Assembly: GCF_030253575.1 (NCBI RefSeq)
Contig: NC_080559.1
Coordinates: 29,724,501-29,788,500 of the forward strand
Length of the DNA: 64,000 nt
Source: Rhododendron vialii
Lineage: Eukaryota > Streptophyta > Magnoliopsida > Ericales > Ericaceae
Direction of reading: 5' to 3'
Part shown: positions 35,759 to 47,760 of the stretch, piece after piece
How positions within the stretch are numbered: the first letter of the stretch is position 1
Layout: each line of letters opens with the position of its first letter
Made by a program: the position numbers and the translations under genes
Notes under the pieces: generated by a model
The model's database searches: none
What the model saw: the letters and a program-made list of their open reading frames with translations, nothing else
Told to the model about the DNA's origin: nothing

Positions 35759-35809
35759 CTATGATGAAGACCACCAACTGCATCACATAGAGCTCAAGTA
35801 AGAAAAAAA
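35759..35809 (-). CDS. LRK10L gene B, membrane exon
   Basis: 51 nt between acceptor ATTCGCAG and donor ATAG|GTAAGACC. It encodes FFLLELYVMQLVVFII, a hydrophobic helix that continues into GVFFAARLL of the kinase exon. Phase (two leading bases, one trailing base) matches the gene C exon. Confidence 0.6.
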
Positions 35810-36676
35810 CTGCGAATAAACAGATATCAAGATTTAGCCAATTGACGAAGGAATTAGTTATGGAAATTATAAAAAAAAAAGAAGTGATGAAAATTGCATC
35901 TAAAACTAGAAGAAACGTACTACAAGTCTTGTAAATCACCCTATCAGGTAAGTGCACGCACCTTGGAAGTATTAAGGTCTTATCTAAAATTGAAGTATTG
36001 GTGATTTCTTTCCAAAAGATTCATGCATCAGAAGATAGAAAACACATTCGAGAAGGGATGGATGTAAGCGAAAACAGAGGGTGGAACATTGTATGGATGT
36101 AGTAGCTTTATTTGTTGTGTTGTTTTTCTCTTCAAAATTATCTATTGAATTTCTTACCATTCAAAAAATAAATAAAATTTACCAGTCTATGGGGGTTCAC
36201 ATTTCAAAAAAATTCATCCCTTTAGGAGGCTCCTTCTCTTGTCAAAAGACACCATCTTTAGAGGCTTTAGAATATCTCTTATTCTTTTTTAAGTTGAAAA
36301 TCATTTCTTAGTTTGCTGCAATATCAAGCATTACAATTGGGAAATTTTCCTCTGAGAGGTAAAAGAGACAGAGAGAAGCTGACTCCTGAGATCTTGTGTC
36401 GAATTTGGCAAAAGCATTGACGTAAACATTGTTCAGCAATGAATTTAACTTGGGTAGGGCTTATCGTCCGACCTCATCTGCCCATCGATCCGTTTTTAAC
36501 TCCGAAAATGTAAATTTGCAGAGGCCAACAGCCAACAAGGAAAGGAATCTCTAAAGGTGAAACACTCGACTCACCATACACAATCTTAGGGTCAGCAAAT
36601 GGAAATGGTAAAAGAGAGTTTAGACCACACGATTTATGCCCATTTTGGTCATGTGGGTATCTAGAAACTGCGGCGT
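35810..36676. other. Former gene B intron and spacer
   Basis: Bases 35870-35950 match intron sequence of genes A and C. After that no exon of the ectodomain type and no other gene could be found. Confidence 0.45.
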
Positions 36677-36918
36677 ATTGGTGTTCCATTTTCTCCAAAA
36701 AAGAAATTTTTGAAAAAGAAGGTAATTTTAAGCTCAAATATAATGAAAATGAAAAATAATTTTTTTATTTTTTTTGTTCCGTTTAAAAATTTTCAATGAG
36801 ATCTATCAAACGAGATCTATATTGGTAGGAAAATTATTTACGTAAACACATGATTTTTGAGCTTGAAATTACCTTCTTTTTCAAAAAGTTCTTTTTCTTA
36901 AAAACTGGAACACCCAAT
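36677..36918. repeat. Imperfect inverted repeat, MITE-like
   Basis: Arms of about 60 bp beginning ATTGGTGTTCCA and ending TGGAACACCCAAT. Shared inward parts are TTTTTGAAAAAGAAGGTAAT and AAGCTCAAA. A related fragment (AAAAGAACTTTTGCAGCTG...TGGAACGG) lies at about 37170-37290. Confidence 0.6.
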
Positions 36919-39200
36919 GTGGGTTTGGCTTTTCGTCCAATTGGTGAAACAAAAAGTCACTTTGGCATTTGAGAAAAATGAGAATTGCAAAATAGGCACG
37001 CATGCTTGGTTTAAGGCTTGTTCCAGTTTGTGAAACTTCTTATTTTTTACGAATGTTTGATCAAAACCCCCCCGAAGCCTCCTGCGTGAAATGACATTAC
37101 TGACCTTACCCCATTTTGTCAGCAACCAACCTATGGTAAAGTGGAAAGACAATAGATAGTCATTACATCAGTTACCTTTTTAAAAAAGAACTTTTGCAGC
37201 TGAAGTGGAACGGATGTTCCTTTTTTTAACTGTTCAATACCAAAAAAAGTACTTTGCTAAAAAGAATCTAATCTGGAACTGCCTCTTACTCCTCCTGCTT
37301 CATTATTCAACACTGATGGAGACCCAAAAGGTATCAAAATTGTTCGAGCTTTTGACACACAACACTAGGGATTCGGCATGAGAGTCGTTTTGTTTCTTAC
37401 TGGATATGGATTATTAAAGTTTTGATCATTGAATTTATGCGAGGGAAAAATTGCACAGAAAGGCAGCAGGAATCGGATTCCTACTGTATTCGTTGTCATT
37501 ATTGATGAGAGATGTGGACTGTCATTTTACCTAATTCTACATGTTACGTGTGTAAGTATGTGTAATTATTTGCATGTTTGTGTGTGGTTGTAGAATTATT
37601 CTTTACCTTACACCCATCACTCCATCATGACTCATGCGAATTTCCCGTCCATCACCCACCCTTGCATTGCTGCAAGACGAGCATGCATATCTGCGAAGTT
37701 TTACATGGCTTTGGCGCCCTCACGGATTTAAAAGGCTTTGTACAAGGAAGATCATGATCTATTACTAATAGTGCTAAACTTTGCATCGACCAAACGATGT
37801 AGGACTTGTGATCACTTATCCATACGTACGCCAAGACTCCCTACCAGTCCCAGATGCCTGCACTCACAGCTAACACACAGTCAAACCAGGATTTTACAAT
37901 CTCCTTCACTTAGGAAACACAGTTCGGTCGGTGCAAATTTTGATATTATTTGTAACGACTTGCTCCCCCCTTGTACAAATAGTTCGCTTTGGTCATGCCA
38001 AGCCAATGGACTTTTCAATTGGTCACCTACCTTGCCTTTTTAAAAAGGCCTCGTTGTGGTTTGTCATTAAGTGATGTGAAATGTGTAACCCACCCACCTA
38101 TTCGGCCACCGAAACTCTCTGAATGACCAACTTCACTGCTAGCAGCCCAACCAAAGTCGGGTGTCACAAACACATTGCAACAAAAAAGAGCGTAACAAAC
38201 AGAGTTGCACAAAGAGAACAAAAAATTTCTCGATACTGAATTCATTTTGATTGTTAAGCACACAAAAGTAGTATATTTCACAAATACATATATGACGTTC
38301 TTATCATTTGTCTAACCCACTAAAAACGAAAAAAATAAAATATGTTTTTTAGTATGTAAAGAGGAACCCAATCTCTCTCTCTCTCTCAGAATAGGATTTT
38401 CCTGGGGGAGGGGCGGTGCCTCCCCCCTTTCCGCTCTCTCTCTCCACTTCAGATTTCTCCCCCTGAACTCGACGTGTTTCGACGTCGATCTTGTCTGTGG
38501 GACGTTGATGCCAAGTGACAAAGGCTTCTTCCGATCTTCCTCATCAAAGCAGTCCGCTTGCATGCTCCTCGTTCAGATCTTCCTCACCATGTGTTTTTCT
38601 GTCTGATCTTCCTGCAATTCCATTGTTGTTATCAGGCTGGTCCCTTCCTCATCTCTCGGGGCGGCACATAGATTTGCACCCTGATGAAGGTAGCAGTTCC
38701 ATAGTTTTTTGGGACAGAGGTAGTAGTTGATGTCGCTGTACGGTGGGGTGTGGCTGTTGTCGTGATTGAGGTTCCGAGCAGCGGTTTGACCGGTGTTTTT
38801 GGGCGGCTGATTTTAAGGGTGTGAATCTATTGTAGGTTTTTTATTTGTTGATGTTTTTGTTTTTTTTCTGTTTTCTCTCCCATTTTGGGTGCTTCCCTCA
38901 CCCCTACGTGGGTGTTGTGTTGGTCACTTGTCTGGTGTTAAGCTGATTGGAGATATACTCCATTTGTTTTACGCATTTGGTTGTGTGAGGTCATGAATGT
39001 TCTACGTGGTGTTTTGGCCTCCTTTGTGGTTGCTAAATATTCCTATCCTATATAACTGGACGATAAAACAGTAAACAAATAAAAAAAATCATCCACCGTC
39101 ACTGCTCTCTCGCTATTTGTGTTTGGTGTCCATGCACGCAGTGTGCGCGCCATCCTTCTAGTAACTTGAAAGCGAGGCTGAGAGTTCGTTGCAATAAAAA
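36919..39200. other. Long spacer without recognisable gene
   Basis: No convincing coding sequence. 37950-38170 (TGTAACGACTTGCTCCC ... GGGTGTCACA) has TG...CA ends and may be an LTR or TRIM fragment. 38370-38950 is richer in GC, with CT tracts and C/G-rich patches; its origin is unknown. Confidence 0.4.
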
Positions 39201-39210
39201 ATAAATAAAA

Positions 39211-40474
39211 GGGAAAAAAACTGAAATGGTCCCTATAGTTAAGTGTTTGTGTCAACTTGGTCCCTGTAGTTGTAATTGGCTCAATTTACACTCTGTACTT
39301 TCCATTTTGTTCCAACTTGGTCCAATTACTAACCGCCGTTAGTCTGCCGTTAGTCCTTTTAACAACAAAATCAAATGACCCCTTTTTTGGGGATTAAAAC
39401 AGTAATTCTCTCATTCTTCTCTTGCCCTAATAATTTAGGGGTGAGCACGGGTTGGGCGGTTGGGTTTGACCCTCGAACCTGACCCGATATGGCGGATAAC
39501 AAATGTTTTAGGCCCGCAAACCGAACCAAAAAGAGGTAAGAACCGTCCGCGATCCTGATTCTTTATGTCGGGTCGGGTCGGGTCCGACAAAAAATCGAAT
39601 TTATCTTTATGAATTGGTTGGGTCGAGTAAGAAACGCATCAACCCGGAACCCGAACTAAAATCTGATTTTTAATAGAAAATGAACCCGTACCCATTCGAA
39701 ACACATATTCGACCCCGCCCAGGACCTTTCAGGTCGGGTCGAGTCCGCGGGTGGACGAGTTTTTTGCACAGGCCTACCTAATATACTTCTGAACCGAAAC
39801 ACAGCTCATTCTTCCATTCTCCATTGATAAGGAGGCACCTGAGAAGAAATTTGGCTATAATTTTCTGCAAAAAGTTGCCCTCTAATTCAGCATTTTCATG
39901 ATCAGCCATGAGGTAACATAATCATTGGTATTGTCTACCTGTTTAACTTGTAGACAAATAGTGAGATGCCTTATTTTTCTGCATAGTACTGAAAATGCAT
40001 GTAGAACCATGTTCAAAAGTCACAATATGATATAAATCCAAAGTCACAACACGATAAAGAACCATGTCCAAAAGTCAGAATATTATATAAACTCATGGGT
40101 TGTTAGGCTAAATAAGCCTAGTGGCTTAATTTTTTATCCTTATTCAATTTTTTCTGCATTTGTTAGTTTTTTTTATCAATTTTTTTCGGGATTATTGCTT
40201 CGTCATAATGAGAGGAACCGAAAAAATAAAAAATTACCATCAAAATCCATTTTTTTGAATAAAGACGAAAAAATTGGCTTATTGGTTTAGTTTTGTCTTT
40301 ATTAGCTTATTTTTGTCTTTATTTAAAAAGACTAACTGTGGACTAACGGCAGTTAGCAATTGGACCAAATTGGAACAAAATAGAAAGTACAGAGTAGAAA
40401 TCGAGCCAATTACAATTACAGGGACCAAATTGACACAAACATTTAACTACAAGGACCATTTCGGTTTTTTTCCC
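39211..40474. mobile_element. MULE-like non-autonomous element with long TIRs
   Basis: 1264 bp flanked by a perfect 9-bp repeat TAAATAAAA (39202-39210 and 40475-40483). Ends are inverted repeats of about 150 bp beginning GGGAAAAAAACTGAAATGGTCC, carrying TTGTGTCAACTTGGTCCC and CCGTTAGTC motifs. A 9-bp TSD with long TIRs is the Mutator-like signature. No transposase is present. Confidence 0.85.
39436..39775. repeat. GGGTC-rich repeat inside the MULE
   Basis: Begins AGGGGTGAGCACGGGTTGGG, contains GGGTCGGGTCGGGTCC and several pentamer variants, and ends near TTGCACAGGCCTACCT. This is a widespread type of plant interspersed repeat and looks like an insertion into, or a passenger of, the MULE. Confidence 0.55.
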
Positions 40475-40483
40475 TAAATAAAA

Positions 40484-41273
40484 ATACATTTGTTGGGAGC
40501 AACACATTAATAAGCATCTCAATAAAGAAATGAAAGTTCAATATTCCCTAACCTCAGGATTTTATTTGATAAAATTCTAAAAGGAGTTGGTGACTAGAGC
40601 TAGATGCTGGGATAAGCAATTCATTTACATTACCAAAGGAATTTGGATAGAACAGAGGTTTTAGTATATTGCAGATTTGGTCTATAAAGGGTAATAAAGA
40701 ATCAGAATAGGTTCAGTCCAGAAGTCATATTTTGTAGAAAATACAGAGTATTATAAAGTCCCTGTCGGATCAGCTCTTTCTCCAATCCACAATCTTTTCA
40801 TGTGCTTCTAAATTTCTATTTGGTGAGCATTCGGACCCACAACAATGATTCAAATTGTTAATCTCATGTCCAGCAAAAAAAAGAAGAAAACATCTCCGTA
40901 TAATGTACACATAATCAGACATAGGTAGACGCATGAACAAGTTATTTTTGTTCGATAAAACCAAGCCTAAGATCATATTTCCGTCCCTATTGTACAAACC
41001 ATAAACCTAAAAGACTTCTCCTAATTAACCTTTTGAAATTTTAAGGGAACTCTCGTAGTTGTCTATGTAGAGTCATAAATGTACCAATGTCTGCAAACAA
41101 ATCTTCAATAGCCGTTTCTCACTCCAAATTGAAAAACAAGTGCGTGTTAGGGGTGTACAGAGGCTACCGATTATGTGGGTTGAAGACAAGACAGAGTACA
41201 TTTATTGTCTGCTCAGTTTTCATGCATGGTGACAAGAAAGTGAATGGATTAAATCCGTCAAAAGCCTCTCTAC
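40484..41273. other. Spacer, nothing recognised
   Basis: AT-rich, no gene or terminal repeat pair seen. Confidence 0.4.
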
Positions 41274-41397
41274 CAACACAATTTAAAACACATTCTGGAC
41301 ACAACTGTATGATAAGTCATGTGATGCACGTGAACCCATGTGCATCGAACGACTCATCGTATAATTGTGTTCAGAGTTGTGTTTTAAAATTGCGTTG
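41274..41397. repeat. Hairpin-type MITE
   Basis: 124 bp that folds end to end: CAACACAATTTAAAACACA on the left and its inverse ending TTTAAAATTGCGTTG on the right, meeting at GATGCACGTG..CATGTGCATC. No clear TSD. Confidence 0.65.
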
Positions 41398-41578
41398 ATT
41401 GCATTGCGCTAAATATATTGGCGGTTGGTATTTGGGAACAACTGCGTCAAACTAGGATAAAAGTCTAAATCTACCATTTATCGGGATCCTCAAAGTGTCT
41501 CAAATATATTAATTGAATAGAGGTTGAATAAAGAGTCAAATGCATAAGACATTCTAAAAGGCGACTAGTTAAAGTAAC

Positions 41579-43963
41579 TGTAGAGACCCATAATTATTTT
41601 CTCAAATTTTAAATGTTTAATATGTATTTGGATTATCGAAATATGGATAATGCAGAAGATATGAGTTAGGTCAATGTGAGATGACTTGTAAGTTATGGGA
41701 GTTGATGATGTAGTTATATACTTGAAGGGTGTGTGTGTGAATTGGCCTATATAACGATCAAAATATCGGGGAAGATTATTTTCTTCCCCTGTACGCCTTT
41801 CTTTCTCCCGTTCTCTCCTCTCTCTCGGCTCTCACCTCTCTCACCTTCTCCCTTCGATTTCATCTTCTACGAGTGAGATTTTTGAAAAATCCCAAGTACT
41901 AAAGTTGTTCTTTGCGACAAGAGCTTTCTATCCATCCAAGAAAATTCACGATCGGAGCACTTCGAAGTTTCCTCCATGTTCGGGCTTGCTTCTAACCCTC
42001 GAGGTAGGGATCTCCTACCTTCTTTACATGTCTAAGTGTTAGTTTGATGTACAAGAATCAAGTTTGATCATCTATTTTGAGTCTTGAATAAATCTTGTAT
42101 GCTGAAAATTTCGTGGGTTCTGCTAATCTGTTTTTTTGGAGCCTTTCTGCTAGGAATTAATTTTTGGTGCCTTCATAACCGTTAAAGTACGTTTCAATAC
42201 GAAGATTTCGGTACTAAAATCATGAAAAACCGAGAATCACACAATTAGTTATGGATTTTTGAATACTGGCTGTTTGCTGGATGTGCGAATCTGTGCGTGG
42301 CTGTCTTCTTTTAGCTTTCTGGGCGTGATGAACATTTTGGGTAGCTTTGGGTCTTTTACAGGAGCTGCATATTTAAGTTAAGAAGAGATTGGCATTGGAA
42401 TCAAGTAATTTGGTTAAGTATACAATTTTTGGTGAATTTCTAAAGTAGGGTTGGTTGACTGGTGCGAAAATGGTTGCGAAACTGTTTTTCTTTTGATTGT
42501 TGGGTTAATCTCCTCTCGTTTTTGAACCTGGGATTTTTACTGAGTGTAGGGCTTGTCGTGGTGCAACTTTTGGCTTTGGTTTCACTATTTTTGGGTTTAA
42601 GATGAGAGAGTTATGATTTTTCAATCAATTTTACTTATTTCCGCGTAGAATCTGACAGCATCGGCGGACTTTGGTAAAATGGCCATAACTTCTAGCTCGG
42701 GACTCGAAATGATGCACCATTTGTTTTGTTAGAAACTAGACATATAAAGCTTTCCAACGATACATCCCATGCATCATGGGTATGTCCGAGCGAAATCAGA
42801 TTTGCATCCAAAACTGACCCAAATTCTGCTTTGCACCAGTTTCACTGCTACGTTGAGCTATAATCGCAAGGCCATAGTAAGGTTATCCGAACTCCGTTTT
42901 TGATGTATGACCTATGGACCGAAGAAAAAGAAGTATGCTTTTCAATGGTTTAAGTGTCGTCCTTGAATTAGCATTGTTTAATTGGATATAGTCTAATGTA
43001 AAGAATTAACTTTGCCAATTTGACATGTGGGGATACAATGGATTGATTTAGATGATTAGATGTTGGATTAAAGAGAACTTGTGGTGTTTAAGAGATATGC
43101 ATTGTGGGTGTATTGACATTGATGTTGTTTGATACTTAGAGAAAAATAAACACTTTTAGGGCATTGTATTGAGCATAAATAGAATCATTGAGTATTGTCT
43201 AAACATGTTTCCATTTGATTGAATGTTCTAGGAAGTTCGAGTGGTCACGTGGATCGAGGTGAGTGATTTAATACTTAAATTACATGATTTTGAACTTGTT
43301 TTCTTTAACAAACTTATTTGAACAAATTTTATGAATTGTGTACTCCATGGAATAGCAATGGAAGGTGGACCTATTTGTGAAATATTTGCGAATCTATTTA
43401 ATGGCATTCCCAACGTCCGGTCTTGCTAGGGGACGGCTTAATGGCTAGCAAGGGTGTTTGAGGTTGGTATGTGTTTTGGGATAATGCGTAGACGTCTGGC
43501 TTATCCACTACCAGGGACGCCTGGTAGCTTTGGAATTTTGAATAGCGGAATGTGCATTATATTTGGCTTATGGTTTTGAGTTCTTTATTTTGAAAAATTA
43601 TCAAAGTATTTTGCATTGTCCATGGAAGGCATGTGAGTTAAGTATTAATCATTCACACGAGCTTTGGCTTATGTATTTTCTTTTCCACCTTTCAGGAAGC
43701 GACGCGTAGTGTGGCAGAGTGTTTGCTTTAGTTTGTAAATTTGTAGGTAAGCACAGCTCTGAGAGGTTTATCCTTTGGTTTGTAAACCTATGTAAGACTT
43801 TGGTTTGTTATTAATAAAAGTTAACTTTTGCTTCCGCTGTTATGTTTAGCCCCTTTTGACTATCGCTTGCTTAGATGATATTTGATTTGTGATTTGGCCT
43901 TAGTGAGAAATCACTGGCATTTGTCATGATTAAGACCTCAAGGGGCGGGTCAGGGTCGTGACA
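41579..43963 (+). mobile_element. Solo LTR of a chromovirus, 2385 bp
   Basis: Begins TGTAGAGACCCATAATTATTTTC, ends GGTCAGGGTCGTGACA and is flanked by a perfect 5-bp TSD GTAAC (41574-41578 and 43964-43968). It contains CCTATATAACG (TATA, about 41748), a CT-rich leader and AATAAAAG near the 3' end. No internal domain is present, so it arose by LTR-LTR recombination. Confidence 0.9.
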
Positions 43964-43968
43964 GTAAC

Positions 43969-44298
43969 AAATTGACTTTTTAGTACGATTTCATCCAAAA
44001 TTTAGGGAGACTGATGCGAATACTATTTCCATTCTTGAAACGTGAATGCTATAGAAATTCTATCGATTCTTATTTTAGTAGAAGCTACATTACACTAACC
44101 CAGAAGAAGTTACATTACCCTAACCCCAACTCAACCCAACCCAGCCTAACCTATCACCAAGAAGAATATCAATATACTCGGTGTAGGAATTGAACCCATA
44201 ACCCTCACTGCACTTAAGTACGATTGCACAACCATTGGAAAAACGGTTTTGATTGAATGCTTTAGAATTTGACTGGGCTAAAACAAAGGAACATACTA
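43969..44298. other. Gene C 3' flank
   Basis: No gene. A run of CTAACCC/CAACCC pieces at 44094-44150 is simple-sequence-like. Confidence 0.4.
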
Positions 44299-44511
44299 CT
44301 CCCTCTGTCCCAAAATATTTGTTCGGTTCGTAAAACGAGGACTGAAAAATAATGCATTTCTTTCAAGGCAAAATCTAATTTTTTTTTTCATAAATTAAAA
44401 GAATTCATTGACATCTAGTAAATGGTTGAAAAAAATTTGAACTTTCCTTGAGAAAATTTTATTATTTTTACATCGTCGTTTTACAAACCGGACAAACATT
44501 ATGGGACGGAG
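44299..44511. mobile_element. Stowaway-type MITE, second family
   Basis: Starts CTCCCTCTGTCCCAAAATA after TA and ends with the inverse ...ATTATGGGACGGAG. Arms of about 40 bp extend inward to GTAAAACGA. Genes A and B lack it at the matching position of their 3' flanks, so the insertion came after the duplications. Right end uncertain by a few bases. Confidence 0.7.
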
Positions 44512-44859
44512 ATAAACTCCAGGGTCTTTGAAAATCTGATTCTATCAAGTTTTCAAAATTTCTCCAGCATTTATTTAAAACAAATGGTGCAAACATAAGA
44601 CCAGTGGGCCTAAGAGACAATTCTTGATCCCAGTACAAACAATATCTCGATATAACTTTAACATAGACAATGTAATTGTTCCCCTTGTTTGATTCATAAC
44701 CAAGGTACAAGGTTTGCTTAAGCAGTCGCCTACAAATTAATGCTAACACACCCAGAATAGCACATGACATTAAACTGATAGTCTTGTCTTTTAACACCAT
44801 CAATCAAAATCATATAGAATCAGCATAAACCCTCAAACTAGGATATTTAGTCTTGAGAG

Positions 44860-45989
44860 TTAGCGCCCAGTCATCTCACTAGTCATAGCATCCGAACAAG
44901 CACCTGACAGATTGGGCAACATTATGTTCATTCCATCATTCTCAGCCGGCATAGCTTGCGAATACAAAAAAGGCTTCGAAGGCGTGTGAAGCAATTCGAA
45001 ATTTCCTTCAAGCATCTCAACAACTTTGTTCATGGACGGACGGTCACTAGGCCTCATTTGTATACACCATAAAGCAACTAGCATCATCTTCTTTACCATC
45101 TCGCTCTCCTCCTCGGTAGTCTCTCCAATTTGCAGGTTCTTTCCTTCCGCGAATTGATCATAAACCCATGAAGGGAAGAAAACTTGGCTTGAATTAGCTG
45201 ATGAATTCCAATTTCTTCTCCTGCCTGCTAGTTCCATTAACAACATTCCGAAACTATAAATGTCAGCTTTATAGGAAACGCCCCCAATATTTTTGTTGAA
45301 CAACTCAGGAGCCATGTAACCCAAGGTTCCTCTAGCTGCAGTCATTGTTATAGTGCTCTCATCTGTCGGATACAATTTCGCAAGCCCAAAATCGGAAACT
45401 TTTGGCGTGAAATTCTCATCAAGGAGAATGTTATGAGGCTTTATATCAAAATGTAGGATTTGCATGTCACAACCTTGATGCAAGTATCCAACGCCTCGAG
45501 CCACGCCTAGAGAAATCTCGTACATTTGCTTACAACTCAAGGACAATTTGGCATCTGGAGAAGAGATGAACTTCTCAAGAGACCCATTAGGCATGAAATC
45601 ATACACAAGAGCACGCTTAGACCTCTCGGCACAATATCCAATTAGCTGAACAACATTGACATGATGAATCCTTCCAATGGTAGCAACTTCGTTGATGAAT
45701 TCTTGTCCATTAGCTTTGGGCTTGCTTAACATTTTAACTGCTACAGGAGGGCCGCTTCGGAGCTTTCCTTTGTATACAGACCCATAGCCTCCGTCCCCCA
45801 ACTTGTCCCTAAACCCATTGGTCATCCTCTTGATGTCCGAGTAAGAGTACCTTATGGGCGCGAGGTTATTTTGACTTCGTAAGAAACCTTCTATGCTATC
45901 AAATGTGGATAAATGTCTTGTTCTGAACTTGATGACTAAAAACCAAAACACACATGGTACACATAGAACCCTTGCTGCGAAGACCGCTC
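44860..45989 (-). CDS. LRK10L gene C, kinase exon
   Basis: Last exon of gene C, open from acceptor CACAG at 45990 to the stop. It encodes the inner membrane helix, the juxtamembrane part and a full kinase domain: [38 protein letters not shown] and [12 protein letters not shown]. The catalytic loop is HFD, so the kinase is non-RD. The first Gly-loop acidic residue is Asp instead of Glu, a mild change. The four identified exons (63701-64000 and beyond, 61810-61836, 46261-46302, this one) join in consistent phase 1. The gene would be transcribed across 15.5 kb of intron holding element 2, a Helitron and a MULE-MITE. The ectodomain N-terminus lies outside the window. Confidence 0.85.
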
Positions 45990-46260
45990 CTGTGTTATTC
46001 AGTCATGGAAAATTACGTAGCAATACCAAAACTTTGCTTTCTTGGAATTATATTTATTTGCACGGGATCGTTCTTCAAACAGAAATATGCACACACACGT
46101 ACTTATTCATATACTATTTGTATGTCACATTTCATTTGACCTTTCATGTACTCCATCCATTTGGTTCATTTATTTTGGGTTGTTTTCGGGCTATTAAAAC
46201 ATGTACTTACTGTGGTTCATCGTAGACAGGCTCATAGGAAGTGTAAGGTCTTACTCTTAC

Positions 46261-46302
46261 CTATCATCGTGGCCATCCAAATGAGCAGACTAAGTCCAGA
46301 CC
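46261..46302 (-). CDS. LRK10L gene C, membrane exon
   Basis: 42 nt between acceptor CCCGCAG and donor ATAG|GTAAGAG. It encodes SGLSLLIWMATMI, which with [15 protein letters not shown] of the kinase exon forms one membrane helix. Two leading bases and one trailing base keep frame with the micro-exon and the kinase exon. Confidence 0.65.
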
Positions 46303-46397
46303 CTGCGGGAGAAAAAAAGAGATTAAATATTTAGCCATGTGAGAATGTGGATATCATAGATGTCTAACTATTAAATTAATTATCTTAATAAAAGATA

Positions 46398-46677
46398 CTC
46401 CCTCCGTTTCTTTTTAAGTGTTCTGCTTCGTAATTCCAACTTATTAAAAAGACATCATCATTATACATTCACATCAATTTTTACCTCTACTTTCCATCCT
46501 TACCCTCTATGGAAACATCATAATTACATTTTTACTCACTAATTTTTCAAATGGAATCTACTTTTAGAAGCAAAATGAAAAATTTACCAACTTTTATCCA
46601 CTAACTTAACAAAATTGACACTTATAAAGGGACAACCCAAAATAGAATATTAGACTCTAAAAAAGGGATGGAGGGAG
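46398..46677. mobile_element. Stowaway-type MITE, copy 2
   Basis: 280 bp between TA dinucleotides (46396-46397, 46678-46679), ends CTCCCTCCG and its inverse GGAGGGAG, interior shared with the copies at 31882 and 63417. It lies about 95 bp upstream of the gene C membrane exon, in the large intron. Confidence 0.85.
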
Positions 46678-46914
46678 TAATAATATTTCATCGAATATTG
46701 TACTATGTAACAAGGAGCAGCAAAGATCCTTAACTCTTGCTGTCGTTACAAGCCTAAGGGTGGAGGAAAGCTGGTATCTATCTCTTGCTTAATATTCAAT
46801 CGATTTCTCTAGTCTATAGACATTTACAAATTGAGTATTTTCTACGTTCAATTTTGTATAGATTCCAAGTATTCTATACAAAATTGAGTTTTTTTGTTAA
46901 ATGTCCTAGCCAGA

Positions 46915-47105
46915 CACGTTTAAATGTGGCACGGCACGACACGACACGGTCTTAGTGGGCATGGGGCACGGCGCAGGCACTAAAGTGGGCGGGCACGACA
47001 CGAAAGTTGGCCTGACACGGCAAGACACGAGCACGGTACGGATGCGGGGCAGGCATGGCATGATTCTAGCAGGGCACGAGCATGGGCACAGACATGGGGC
47101 ACGAA
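46915..47105. repeat. GGCACGACAC-type degenerate repeat, left part
   Basis: Many copies of GGCACGACACG and variants (GGCACGGC, GGGCACG). The same kind of sequence occurs at 59385-59680 on the other side of element 2. Confidence 0.65.
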
Positions 47106-47121
47106 AAAACAACAAATTAAG

Positions 47122-47676
47122 TGTGGAGGCTTCGGTAATTGTCTCGGTAATATAACCGGACCACCATCAACCGAGGCCTCATATTGACATTGGCCTGTGT
47201 ATATCTTTTTGTCTACTCGCTCGGCGTCAAGTCTCCTGTTTACACTTCGGTAAGTTACCGAGGTATGCATTCCGTTTGGGTCTTTTGGCAGAATGCAGCA
47301 TAGCAGGAGGGGACCATGATCGATACGTGGCGAAAAGGATCATCAGCCCATGTGCTTCGTAACCGTCTTATCCCGTGGCATCATCTATGATGTCATCAAG
47401 GGCGGTTACCTAAGCGTGACCTCCACGCACTGGCTTGGAGCCCAAGTTAACCTAGGTCTATAAATACAAAGGGATATTCATCTTTGGGAGGTATGCCATC
47501 TTCCCCTAACCCTAGACCTAAAAGCAACTCTCCTTACATCTAACTTGATCGTCGGAGGGTCACAAGGCTATTCCAGCCTTAGTGACTTGTTGCAGGTCCA
47601 GCGGCGGAGGAACGGAGCAGCGGAAGTGAAGTACTAGTTCAGGCGAAGGTCCCTCCTCCTAAATCGAACCCCTACA
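47122..47676 (+). repeat. Element 2 5' LTR
   Basis: 555 bp, TGTGGAGGCTTCGG to CGAACCCCTACA. No difference from the 3' LTR was found by eye. Confidence 0.95.
47459..47466 (+). promoter_or_regulatory. TATA box of element 2 5' LTR
   Basis: TATAAATA in the middle of the LTR; the copy in the 3' LTR is at 58118-58125. Transcripts would start about 30 bp downstream. Confidence 0.7.
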
Positions 47677-47677
47677 A

Positions 47678-47697
47678 TTGGCGACTCCGCTGGGGAC
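47678..47697 (+). other. Element 2 primer binding site
   Basis: TTGGCGACTCCGCTGGGGAC one base after the 5' LTR, the usual place and a form often seen in Tat elements. The tRNA was not identified. Confidence 0.75.
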
Positions 47698-47760
47698 CTA
47701 GCCATCCTTTCAACTTTCACTTTCCCCCCATTTGCTCCGTTAAAACATCCGGAATCAAAC

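Noticed and set aside
37950..38170. Possible LTR or TRIM (TGTAACGACTTG ... GGTGTCACA)
   Set aside because: No TSD and no partner found; kept only as a remark in the spacer entry.
46906..47270. Frames rich in Cys/Pro/Arg on the minus strand
   Set aside because: Translations of the GGCACGACAC repeat and the LTR edge.
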